From the NCBI RefSeq assembly GCF_030264275.1, contig NZ_CP127165.1, forward strand, positions 360,001 through 424,000: a stretch of DNA of 64,000 bases, read 5' to 3'. Shown here piece by piece: positions 26,887-34,542 of this stretch. The translations under genes and the position numbers were made by a program. Each line of letters opens with the position of its first letter. Position 1 is the stretch's first letter. The notes beneath the pieces were generated by a model. The model did not search any database. It worked only from the letters and a program-made list of their open reading frames with translations, and was not told where the DNA came from. This DNA comes from Marivivens sp. LCG002. Lineage in GTDB: Bacteria > Pseudomonadota > Alphaproteobacteria > Rhodobacterales > Rhodobacteraceae.

Positions 26887-27762
26887 GTGGTCGATATTAC
26901 CAAAGTCCGCGCCATCGACATTCACACGCACGCAGAAGAGCCGTGTGGCTGTCATTCCGATGATGGCTATGATGATCTTCAGGCGACGATGGCCAAATAT
27001 TTCGGAGCGCCGTGGAACCATCCGCCGACGGTGCCGATGACGGCGCAGCATTACCGCGAGCAGAATATCGCGGCGGTGATCTTTCCCGTGGATGCCGAAC
27101 GCGAGACGGGTTATCGCCGCTACAAGAATGAAGAAGTGGCCGAGCTTGCCGCTGAAAACGATGACGTCCTCATCCCCTTTGCTTCGATCGACCCGCACAA
27201 GGGCAAACTCGGTGCCCGTGAAGCGCGCCGTCTGATGCGGGATTTCGGGGTCAAAGGTTTCAAGTTCCACCCGACGATGCAGGGCTTTTTCCCCAACGAC
27301 CGCATGGCCTATGACCTTTACGAGGCGATTGCAGAGGAAGGCGGGATTGCGCTCTTCCACACGGGTCAAACGGGCGTTGGTTCGGGGATGCGCGGCGGCA
27401 ATGGAATGCGGCTCAAGTATTCGAATCCGATGTATATGGATGACGTGGCGGTGGACTTCCCCGACATGAAGATCATCCTCGCGCACCCGTCTTTCCCGTG
27501 GCAGGAAGAGGCGCTCGCCGTGGCCCAGCACAAGCCCAACGTCTATATCGACCTCTCGGGTTGGTCGCCCAAGTATTTCCCTGAAATCCTCGTGAAATAT
27601 TGCAATTCGATCCTCAAGAAAAAGGTGCTCTTCGGGTCCGACTGGCCGATGATCACGCCCGAACGCTGGATCTCGGACTTTGAAAATATCGCGATCAAGG
27701 ACGAGATCCGTCCCGATATCATCAAGAACAACGCTGCCCGTTTGCTGGGGTTCATGGAATGA
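26887..27762 (+). CDS. Amidohydrolase-2 family (ACMSD-like) metal enzyme
   Basis: A 291-residue TIM-barrel protein with the metal ligands of this family: DIHTHAEEP (about residues 11-19), GFKFHPTMQG, LFHTGQTG, ILAHPSFPW and LFGSDWPMI. Relatives are decarboxylases, hydratases or C-C hydrolases acting on aromatic or carboxylic acids. No beta-ketothiolase is present in this operon, so this protein is a candidate for cleaving or processing the 3-oxo product, but that is a guess. The start is GTG at 26887 after AAGGAGA. It overlaps the next gene by ATGA. Confidence 0.78.
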   Translation: MVDITKVRAIDIHTHAEEPCGCHSDDGYDDLQATMAKYFGAPWNHPPTVPMTAQHYREQNIAAVIFPVDAERETGYRRYKNEEVAELAAENDDVLIPFASIDPHKGKLGAREARRLMRDFGVKGFKFHPTMQGFFPNDRMAYDLYEAIAEEGGIALFHTGQTGVGSGMRGGNGMRLKYSNPMYMDDVAVDFPDMKIILAHPSFPWQEEALAVAQHKPNVYIDLSGWSPKYFPEILVKYCNSILKKKVLFGSDWPMITPERWISDFENIAIKDEIRPDIIKNNAARLLGFME

Positions 27763-29294
27763 AACGGTTTTCTGCGCCCGTCGATGACATCCTGTTCACA
27801 CTGAATGCCATGGGCGCAGAGCGCATCCCCGAATGGGATGGCGCGCTCGTCGCCGAGCTTGCAGGTCACTTTGCCAGCTTTGCCGAAGGCGAGATCGCAG
27901 CCGTGGACGAAGAGGGTGACCGCGTCGGTACCGTTCTCGAAAACGGACGCGTGCGCATGCCACCCTGTTTCCAGCCCGTCTATCAGTCCTATGTCGAGCA
28001 AGGTTGGTGTGGCCTTACGGCGCCCGAGGAATATGGCGGGCAGGGGATGGGTGCTGCGGTTCTCGGCGTCACATCCGAAATTTTTTCGGGTGCGAATGTC
28101 TCGCTCCAGATGGTGACGGGGCTGGTTCCTGGGGCTGTGCGCACGCTGATGCACTTTGGCAGCGAAGAGCAGAAATCCCGCAATATCCCGCCTCTTGCCT
28201 CCGGAGAATGGCTTGCCACCATGTGTCTGACCGAGCCTGGTGCGGGCTCTGATCTCTCACGCGTGCGCACCCGCGCGGTCGATGACAAAGGCTGGAAAAT
28301 CACGGGCGAGAAGATTTTCATCTCGGGCGGTGATCAGGACATGTCCAAGGGCGTGTTCCACCTCATCCTTGCCCGCACCTCCGATGACGGGATCAAAGGC
28401 CTTTCGCTCTTTCTTGCTCGCTCCGAGCGTGACGATGGCAAGCGTAACGCGATCACTGTCACCCGTATCGAAGAGAAGATGGGCCTTCATGCCTCGCCCA
28501 CCTGTCAGTTGGCCTTTGACAGGGCCGAAGCGGAACTTGTCGGTGAACTTGGTGGTGGTCTCAAGGCGATGTTCACCATGATGAACCACGCCCGTCTTGA
28601 CGTCTCACTCCAAGGTGCAGCCCTTGCCGCCCGTGCGACAGACATTGCCCGCGCCTATACCGCTGAGCGCGTTCAGGGTGGCCGCCCGATCAATCAGCAC
28701 GCCGATGTGGCGCGGATGCTTGACGAGATGGACGTTCTGGCCATGGGCGGGCGCGGTATTGCCCACCTCGCACTCGTGACGATGGAGACGGGCGAGAACC
28801 CCGACCTTGTCGAAGCATTGACCCCGATTGCCAAGGTGTTCTGCACCGATGGCGCATCTCTCGCTGCGGACCTCGGTATCCAGTGCCTTGGCGGCTATGG
28901 CTATCTTCAGGAATACCGCATGGAGCAAATCGCCCGCGATGCGCGGATCACCCGTATCTACGAGGGCGCGAACGGCATCCATGCGACGGCCCTTGCCACC
29001 CGCCTCATGCGCCTTGTTGCGCCGATGGACGCGCTCGAAGAGCTTGCCGCGGAGAGGCCCGATCTTCTTTCCGACTGGCAAGAGGCTCGGAACCGTGTGG
29101 CGAGTCTTGCGGACCCGACGCCGATTGCCTCGGCGTTCATGACGCTGACCGCCGAGCTTGTGCACCAGATCGTTTGGGACCGCATGCGGGCCCAGATGTC
29201 CGCCCATGTCGATCCCGAAAGGATCGAGCGTCTCGCCGCTGTTGCAGCGCGCCGTTTCCCCGTCGCCAAAGCGATTTTCAACGCCGCTCTCTAA
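27759..29294 (+). CDS. Acyl-CoA dehydrogenase (DmdC-like long form)
   Basis: A 511-residue FAD-dependent acyl-CoA dehydrogenase. The N-terminal APVDDILFTLN segment is typical of the long DmdC-type group. FAD and substrate motifs MCLTEPGAGSDLSRVRT and KITGEKIFISGGDQ are present, and the catalytic Glu is in RIYEGANGIHATAL (about 405). It is coupled to the amidohydrolase by ATGA. It could desaturate a phenylpropanoyl-CoA, letting the operon also take dihydro-forms of hydroxycinnamates. It ends the operon; BoxR sites follow immediately. Confidence 0.82.
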   Translation: MKRFSAPVDDILFTLNAMGAERIPEWDGALVAELAGHFASFAEGEIAAVDEEGDRVGTVLENGRVRMPPCFQPVYQSYVEQGWCGLTAPEEYGGQGMGAAVLGVTSEIFSGANVSLQMVTGLVPGAVRTLMHFGSEEQKSRNIPPLASGEWLATMCLTEPGAGSDLSRVRTRAVDDKGWKITGEKIFISGGDQDMSKGVFHLILARTSDDGIKGLSLFLARSERDDGKRNAITVTRIEEKMGLHASPTCQLAFDRAEAELVGELGGGLKAMFTMMNHARLDVSLQGAALAARATDIARAYTAERVQGGRPINQHADVARMLDEMDVLAMGGRGIAHLALVTMETGENPDLVEALTPIAKVFCTDGASLAADLGIQCLGGYGYLQEYRMEQIARDARITRIYEGANGIHATALATRLMRLVAPMDALEELAAERPDLLSDWQEARNRVASLADPTPIASAFMTLTAELVHQIVWDRMRAQMSAHVDPERIERLAAVAARRFPVAKAIFNAAL

Positions 29295-29310
29295 AATTTC
29301 GATCTCGTTT

Positions 29311-29353
29311 AGCATTATCTTGCATCTTATGCATAATGATGCATAATAGTGCA
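29311..29353. promoter_or_regulatory. BoxR half-site array before the DUF4863-bclA operon
   Basis: TGCA occurs at 29321, 29330, 29340 and 29350, with a near-match AGCA at 29311. Two copies of TGCA-N6-TGCA share the middle half-site. TGCA-N6-TGCA is the operator I know for BzdR/BoxR proteins. The array fills the 85-bp gap between the acyl-CoA dehydrogenase stop and the DUF4863 start, so a promoter should be embedded in it. Confidence 0.72.
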
Positions 29354-29379
29354 AACGACTCGAAGTTTGGGAGGGCTCC

Positions 29380-29847
29380 ATGTCAGTTGATGCGTTCAAC
29401 GACCTCATGTCGCGCGTTGCCGCGTTTATCGGTGACGATCCGCTTGATGATGCTTTGGCAGAGAAGTTGAACGCGGCTTTTCCCGAGGGCGGAGAGGACT
29501 TCCATATGCTCGCAGGGCTTTGCGAGGCAGGCGAGTCCGAGGGCTGGCTCTGCGCGCGCGAGCACGGCGGGATCAAGTTCGGTCGCCCGATCAAGCCTGC
29601 GACACATGCGGGTAAATTCAGTGTCGATGTTGTCCGCATGAAGGACGTCAAAGGCCCGCACCACATTCACACCACAGGCGAAATCGGGGCAATTATTCCG
29701 ATCGACGGCGATCCGAAATTCGATGGGTTCGAAGCGGGTTGGTATGTCTATGCGCCTAGGTCCGATCACCATCCGACCGTCACCGACGGAGATGCCTATG
29801 TGGTTTATCTTCTGCCCGAAGGTGCCATCGAATTCACCGGCCGCTAG
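29380..29847 (+). CDS. DUF4863 protein (4-hydroxylaminobenzoate lyase-like, cupin-type)
   Basis: A 155-residue soluble protein. The C-terminal half has a small-barrel pattern with GPHHIHTTGEIGAIIP (about 87-102), a probable metal-binding HHIH...E, and PRSDHHPTV further on. I place it in DUF4863, which includes 4-hydroxylaminobenzoate lyase of nitrobenzoate degraders. Being the first gene of the benzoate-CoA ligase operon behind BoxR sites, it is more likely to serve the benzoate route, perhaps on a side product. GGGAGGG precedes the start. Confidence 0.65.
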   Translation: MSVDAFNDLMSRVAAFIGDDPLDDALAEKLNAAFPEGGEDFHMLAGLCEAGESEGWLCAREHGGIKFGRPIKPATHAGKFSVDVVRMKDVKGPHHIHTTGEIGAIIPIDGDPKFDGFEAGWYVYAPRSDHHPTVTDGDAYVVYLLPEGAIEFTGR

Positions 29848-29851
29848 GTCG

Positions 29852-29867
29852 ATTGTCAGCTGACAAT
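29852..29867. repeat. 16-bp perfect palindrome between DUF4863 gene and bclA
   Basis: ATTGTCAGCTGACAAT is perfectly symmetric and is flanked on both sides by the direct repeat AGGTCG (29846-29851 and 29868-29873). It sits just before the GGGGAGGA of bclA. It could form a hairpin in mRNA or bind a protein; neither can be decided here. Confidence 0.5.
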
Positions 29868-29886
29868 AGGTCGGGGAGGACCTCTT

Positions 29887-31422
29887 ATGTCGCAAAATCA
29901 AAACGCAGCAGTTTATTTCGTGGATCGTCACCTTTCCGAAGGCCGCGGTGACAAAGTCGCCTTTCAAGAAGCGGTCGGGGCAAAGCGTTCCCTGACTTAT
30001 GGCCAGCTTGCAGAAGGCACATCCCGCGTCGCAGGTGCTTTGGGCAAACTCGGCGTGCGCCGCGAAGAGCGGGCAGCGATGATCGTGCTCGACCAGATCG
30101 AGTTTCCTCAGATCTACTTTGGGGCAATGAAAGCGGGGGTCGTTCCGATCCCTCTAAATACGCTTCTCTCGGACGCGGTCTATGAAGCGATCCTGCGCGA
30201 CAGCCGTGCCGCTGTTCTCTTTGTGTCGGTGGAGCTTTTGCCGACCGTCCTACCTGCGCTTGCGAATTGCCCCGACCTTCGGGATGTGGTGGTGATCGGC
30301 GGCGAAGGCTATCCCAACTCGCTCAGCTGGGACGCTTTCATGGAGGGCGCCGAGGCGCTTCCCGCTATCGATGTCGGGGCCGACGAAACTGCGTTCTGGC
30401 TTTATTCCTCGGGATCGACGGGAACGCCCAAGGGCGTGCGCCATGTTCATGGAAGTCTCAAGGCGACGTCTGAAACCTACGGCGAGCAGGTGCTCAAGGT
30501 AAAGGAAGACGACGTTGTCTTTTCCGTCGCCAAGCTCTTCTTTGCCTATGGTCTGGGCAACGGGATCACCTTCCCGCTTTCGGTCGGAGCGACCACTGTC
30601 CTCCTTTCGGGGCGTCCGACACCCGACAGCGTGTCCGAGGTGCTGACCGAGTTCAAGCCTTCGGTCTATTGCGGTGTGCCGACGCTTTATGCTGCCCTGA
30701 TCCACCATTGGGAAAAGCAGGGCGGCCATCCCGAGGCCCCGCTCCGCCGTTGTATTTCCGCAGGCGAGGCGCTTCCCGAAGAGATCGGCAAAAAATGGGC
30801 GGCGCTTTGGGGGGTCGATATCCTCGATGGCGTCGGTTCGACCGAGATGCTCCATATCTTCTTGTCCAACAGTGACGGAAACGTCGTCTATGGCACGTCG
30901 GGTCAGGCGGTGCCCGGCTATGACCTCCGCCTCGTCGACGAGGAAGGTGCAGATGTTGCAGCAGGTGGCGTTGGCGAGCTTCTCGTCCGTGGGCCCTCTG
31001 CCGCCGAAGGATATTGGAACCAGCGTTCCAAATCACGCTCGACCTTCGAGGGTGAATGGACCCGCACGGGTGACAAATACGAGCTGACCGAAACGGGCCG
31101 CTTCATCTACTGCGGTCGCACCGATGACATGTTCAAAGTCTCGGGCATCTGGGTCAGTCCTTTTGAAATCGAACAAGCGCTGATCGCCCACCCCGATGTT
31201 CTCGAAGCGGCGGTCGTTGCGGCGCGCGACGAAGAGGGGCTGGAAAAGCCCAAAGCCTTTGTTGTGCTCAAGGGCGGCAATCAGCTTCCCGAAGACATCA
31301 AGGAATTCGTCAAGAACAAGATCGGCAAGTGGAAATATCCGCGTTGGATCGAGGTCGTTGAAGACCTCCCCAAGACCGCAACCGGAAAAATCCAACGCTT
31401 CAAGCTGCGCGAGTTGGCATGA
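29887..31422 (+). CDS. bclA: Benzoate-CoA ligase
   Basis: A 511-residue AMP-forming ligase that makes benzoyl-CoA. The P-loop YSSGSTGTPKGVRHVHGSL (about 172-190), KLFFAYGLGNGITFPLSVGA and DGVGSTEMLHIFLSN are the hallmarks of the benzoate-CoA ligase group; the last Lys lies in PKTATGKIQRFKLRE. GGGGAGGA precedes the start. It is second in an operon behind BoxR sites and overlaps the hydrolase by ATGA. Confidence 0.93.
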   Translation: MSQNQNAAVYFVDRHLSEGRGDKVAFQEAVGAKRSLTYGQLAEGTSRVAGALGKLGVRREERAAMIVLDQIEFPQIYFGAMKAGVVPIPLNTLLSDAVYEAILRDSRAAVLFVSVELLPTVLPALANCPDLRDVVVIGGEGYPNSLSWDAFMEGAEALPAIDVGADETAFWLYSSGSTGTPKGVRHVHGSLKATSETYGEQVLKVKEDDVVFSVAKLFFAYGLGNGITFPLSVGATTVLLSGRPTPDSVSEVLTEFKPSVYCGVPTLYAALIHHWEKQGGHPEAPLRRCISAGEALPEEIGKKWAALWGVDILDGVGSTEMLHIFLSNSDGNVVYGTSGQAVPGYDLRLVDEEGADVAAGGVGELLVRGPSAAEGYWNQRSKSRSTFEGEWTRTGDKYELTETGRFIYCGRTDDMFKVSGIWVSPFEIEQALIAHPDVLEAAVVAARDEEGLEKPKAFVVLKGGNQLPEDIKEFVKNKIGKWKYPRWIEVVEDLPKTATGKIQRFKLRELA

Positions 31423-32228
31423 CTTGGGGCGCGGGTTTCCTGACAGCGGGCGGCAAGCGTTTGGAATACAAATGCTGGGGGCCTGCTCCTGACGCCGCTC
31501 CGACCATCGTTCTCTTGCACGAAGGGCTTGGCTGTGTCGCGCTTTGGAGGGATTTCCCTGAAAAGCTTGCTGCTGCGACGGGGTTCGGTGTGATGGCCTA
31601 TTCCCGTGCAGGATATGGCCAGTCTGAAGCGACCGAGCTTCCGCGCCCTCTCGATTACATGACCCGCGAGGCGGCCCAAGTGCTTCCCGAGGTGCTCGAC
31701 GCAATCGGTTTTCGGCGGGGCGTTCTGTTCGGCCATTCCGATGGGGCGACGATTGCCACGATTTATGCGGGAAGCGTCGAGGATTTCCGCGTGCGCGGAC
31801 TAGCCGTTGTAGCACCGCATTTCTTTACCGAAGACATGGGGCTTGCCGAGATCGCGAAGGCCAAAGTCGCGTATGACACCACTGACCTCGGGCAAAAGCT
31901 CGGTAAATACCATAAAGACGCAGAAAACGCATTTCGCGGCTGGAACGATGCATGGTTGGCCGAGGGGTTCAAGTCGTGGAATGTGGCTGATGTGATCGAC
32001 TATCTGCGGGTGCCGACGCTCGCTATTCAGGGCACTGCCGATCAATACGGAACCAAGGCCCAGATCGAAGAGATCGAGAGCCGCTCCTATGCTCCGGTCG
32101 ATGTCTTGATGATCGACGACTGTCGGCATTCCCCCCATCTTGAAAAACCCGAAGCGGTGCTTTCCGCTATGGCCGAGTTTTGCGCGCGGCTTGAACGGAT
32201 CGAGGCCGCCGAGGTCGAGATCGCGTGA
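31419..32228 (+). CDS. Alpha/beta hydrolase in the benzoate operon
   Basis: A 269-residue alpha/beta hydrolase: LLHEGLGCVALWRDFP (oxyanion region), nucleophile Ser107 in LFGHSDGATIAT, and a late His in DDCRHSPHLEKP. Such genes often accompany benzoate-CoA ligase in box clusters. Its chemistry is unknown; hydrolysis of a CoA thioester or of a lactone formed from the ring-cleavage semialdehyde are options. It is coupled by overlaps to the genes on both sides. Confidence 0.75.
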   Translation: MTWGAGFLTAGGKRLEYKCWGPAPDAAPTIVLLHEGLGCVALWRDFPEKLAAATGFGVMAYSRAGYGQSEATELPRPLDYMTREAAQVLPEVLDAIGFRRGVLFGHSDGATIATIYAGSVEDFRVRGLAVVAPHFFTEDMGLAEIAKAKVAYDTTDLGQKLGKYHKDAENAFRGWNDAWLAEGFKSWNVADVIDYLRVPTLAIQGTADQYGTKAQIEEIESRSYAPVDVLMIDDCRHSPHLEKPEAVLSAMAEFCARLERIEAAEVEIA

Positions 32229-32632
32229 TCCCGACCCACGCCTATATCCCAGGCCGAACGCCCCGCCATCCGGACGGGGCGTTTGACGTTTTGCGCGACA
32301 CGGTCAACGCGGGGGCAGATGTTTCGGAGCTTGCACGCTGCGACGCGATGCTTTTCGGGTTGAGATACCTTGAAACGGGTTTCTACTGGGAGGCCCACGA
32401 GGTTCTCGAGCCTGTTTGGATGGCGTGTCCGCCGAATTCTGCGGAACGATCAATGGCGCAGGCCCTTATCCAGTTTGCCAACGCGAGGCTCAAACAGGAA
32501 ATGGCGCGCCCAGATGCCGCGCGCCGCATTGCTGCCATTGCGCGCACCCACCTGATCGAGGCCGCTCGGACGGGGTCCGTTGTTCTGGGGGTAGAGGTGA
32601 ACCGAGTCACTTTGTGGATCGACGCGCTCTGA
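32225..32632 (+). CDS. DUF309 family protein
   Basis: A 135-residue protein with the DUF309 signature FYWEAHEVLEPVWM (about 53-66), a helical HExxE/W pattern that may bind a metal. No reaction is known to me for this family. It starts at GTG 32225 overlapping the hydrolase stop (GTGA), which ties it to the benzoate-CoA ligase operon as its fourth gene. Four BoxR dyads follow its stop. Confidence 0.72.
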   Translation: MIPTHAYIPGRTPRHPDGAFDVLRDTVNAGADVSELARCDAMLFGLRYLETGFYWEAHEVLEPVWMACPPNSAERSMAQALIQFANARLKQEMARPDAARRIAAIARTHLIEAARTGSVVLGVEVNRVTLWIDAL

Positions 32633-32647
32633 AGCACATCCAATTTT

Positions 32648-32679
32648 TGCATTATAATGCAATTATGCATGAAAGTGCA
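32648..32679. promoter_or_regulatory. BoxR operator cluster, upstream group before boxC
   Basis: TGCA at 32648/32658 and 32666/32676 makes two TGCA-N6-TGCA dyads in tandem, beginning 16 bp after the DUF309 stop. They lie about 135 bp before boxC. Confidence 0.7.
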
Positions 32680-32711
32680 GAAGTCATTCATGATTTAAGC
32701 CATTGTTTTTA

Positions 32712-32773
32712 TGCAATTAAATATTGATCTGCATTATTGTGCACTTTCTTGTTTACCTATGCACTAGAATGCA
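32712..32773. promoter_or_regulatory. BoxR operator cluster, proximal group before boxC
   Basis: TGCA at 32730/32740 and 32760/32770 forms two more TGCA-N6-TGCA dyads 30 bp apart, with a lone half-site at 32712. The boxC start is 39 bp after the last half-site, so these sites probably overlap the boxC promoter (A/T-rich core around 32715-32755). Confidence 0.72.
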
Positions 32774-32811
32774 CTACAAACCTCTCAACACGAAGCTCAG
32801 GGGAGGGCATC

Positions 32812-34467
32812 ATGACCCAAGTTATCGATTTTCAAACCGACCCGTCCAAGTATCGCCACTGGCGTGTGGACTTTGACGGTGACGTTGCAACTGTTACCAT
32901 GGACGTCGACGAGAACGGCGGCCTGTTCGAAGGGTATCAACTCAAGCTCAACTCCTATGATCTCGGGGTCGATATCGAGCTTGCGGACGTTGTCCAGCGC
33001 ATGCGCTTCGAGCATCCCGAAGTCAAAGTCGTCGTGATGAAGTCGGGCAAGGACAAGGTCTTCTGCGCAGGTGCGAATATCCGCATGCTGGGCGGTGCGG
33101 CCCATGCCCACAAGGTCAACTTCTGTAAGTTCACCAACGAAACCCGCAACACCTTTGAAGCAGCCGAGGCCGACAGTGGTCAAAAATGGATCGCAGCGGT
33201 CAAGGGTGCCTGTGCAGGGGGCGGCTACGAACTGGCGCTCGCTTGCAACCACATCATGCTTGTCGACGATAGCGCGTCCGCTGTTTCGCTTCCCGAAGTT
33301 CCGCTTCTTGCCGTTCTTCCGGGCACCGGCGGTCTCACCCGCGTCACCGACAAGCGCAAGGTGCGCCGTGACCGCGCCGACATCTTCTGCTCGATCGAAG
33401 AAGGTGTGAAGGGCAAGCGCGCTCAGGAATGGAAGCTCGTGGATGAAGTGATCCCGACCTCCAAGTTCGACCAAACCGTCGAAGCCCGCGCCAAAGAATT
33501 CGCCGCTGCCTCGACCAAGGCAACAGGCAAGGGTATTGCGCTCAACCCGCTGCAAAAATCGGTTTCGGCTTCGGGTATTGCTTACTCGCTCGTTGATGTT
33601 GCCATCGACCGCGAAGGCCGCAAGGCGACCATCACGCTTTCGGGTCCCGACAGTGCCGCGGCTTCTTCGATGGACGAGGTCGTTGCTCTGGGCGATAAGG
33701 TGTATATGCTCCGTCTGGCACGCGAGCTTGACGATGCGATCCTTCATCTGCGTCTGAACGAAATGGAGCTTGGCCTTCTCGTGTTCCGCACCCAAGGCGA
33801 CCCCGAGCTGCTCGGCGCTCACGAGGCTCTCTTGACCGCGAACAAGGATCACTGGCTCGCCAATGAAATCCTTCAATACTGGAAGCGCCTGCTCAAGCGG
33901 ATCGACGTGACCTCGCGTTCGATGGTGGCTCTGGTCGAGCATGGTTCGTGCTACGCCGGTGTTCTGGCCGAGCTGCTCTGGTCGGTCGACCGCAGCTACA
34001 TGATGGAAGACGAGTTCGAAGGCGATAACCGCCCGATCGCAACCGTGACCCTGTCCGAGACGAACTTTGGCCAATACCCGATGGGCAACGGTCTGACCCG
34101 TCTTGAGACCCGCTTCCTTGACGAGGCCGATACGATCGAATCCCTCAAGGGCAAGATCGGTGAAGCTCTGGAAGCAGCAGAGGCGGATGAGGCCGGTCTT
34201 GTGACGATGATCCTCGACGACATCGACTGGGAGGACGAGATCCGTATCTTCATGGAAGAGCGCGCGTCCTTTAGCCCCGACGCCATGACGGGTCTTGAAG
34301 CCAACATCCGCTTTGCTGGCCCCGAGACGATGGAGACCCGTATCTTCGGTCGCCTCACCGCTTGGCAGAACTGGATCTTCAACCGCCCCAACGCCACGGG
34401 TGCAGACGGCGCGCTCCAGCGCTACGGCACGGGTGTTCGCGGCGACTACAACATGCAGCGCGTGTGA
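32812..34467 (+). CDS. boxC: 2,3-Epoxybenzoyl-CoA dihydrolase BoxC
   Basis: A 551-residue crotonase-superfamily enzyme of BoxC length. It hydrolyses 2,3-epoxybenzoyl-CoA, opening the ring to 3,4-dehydroadipyl-CoA semialdehyde and formate. The N-terminal crotonase half shows KDKVFCAGANIRMLGGAAHA (about 83-102) and GACAGGGYELALACNHI (about 136-152); a second degenerate crotonase-like half follows. The ATG at 32812 with GGGGAGGG is chosen. It starts the box operon C-B-(mini-protein)-A-thioesterase. Confidence 0.95.
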   Translation: MTQVIDFQTDPSKYRHWRVDFDGDVATVTMDVDENGGLFEGYQLKLNSYDLGVDIELADVVQRMRFEHPEVKVVVMKSGKDKVFCAGANIRMLGGAAHAHKVNFCKFTNETRNTFEAAEADSGQKWIAAVKGACAGGGYELALACNHIMLVDDSASAVSLPEVPLLAVLPGTGGLTRVTDKRKVRRDRADIFCSIEEGVKGKRAQEWKLVDEVIPTSKFDQTVEARAKEFAAASTKATGKGIALNPLQKSVSASGIAYSLVDVAIDREGRKATITLSGPDSAAASSMDEVVALGDKVYMLRLARELDDAILHLRLNEMELGLLVFRTQGDPELLGAHEALLTANKDHWLANEILQYWKRLLKRIDVTSRSMVALVEHGSCYAGVLAELLWSVDRSYMMEDEFEGDNRPIATVTLSETNFGQYPMGNGLTRLETRFLDEADTIESLKGKIGEALEAAEADEAGLVTMILDDIDWEDEIRIFMEERASFSPDAMTGLEANIRFAGPETMETRIFGRLTAWQNWIFNRPNATGADGALQRYGTGVRGDYNMQRV

Positions 34468-34472
34468 TTTTC

Positions 34473-34498
34473 ACGGGCGGGCTATGGTGCCCGCCCGT
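34473..34498 (+). other. Strong hairpin between boxC and boxB
   Basis: ACGGGCGGGC-TATGGT-GCCCGCCCGT is a perfect 10-bp GC stem beginning 5 nt after the boxC stop. Only TTT follows, so it is a weak terminator at best. It may protect the 3' end of the boxC message or lower downstream expression. A second 6-bp inverted repeat GTCCGG/CCGGAC lies at 34506-34527. Confidence 0.6.
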
Positions 34499-34542
34499 TT
34501 CATTCGTCCGGCGGGATTGGTCCGGACACAAGGGAGAGAACG

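Noticed and set aside
29311-32773. Possible CRISPR-like short repeats in the TGCA-rich regions
   Set aside because: The repeat unit is only 4 bp with 8-10 bp spacing, which fits operator half-sites; there are no cas genes in the window.
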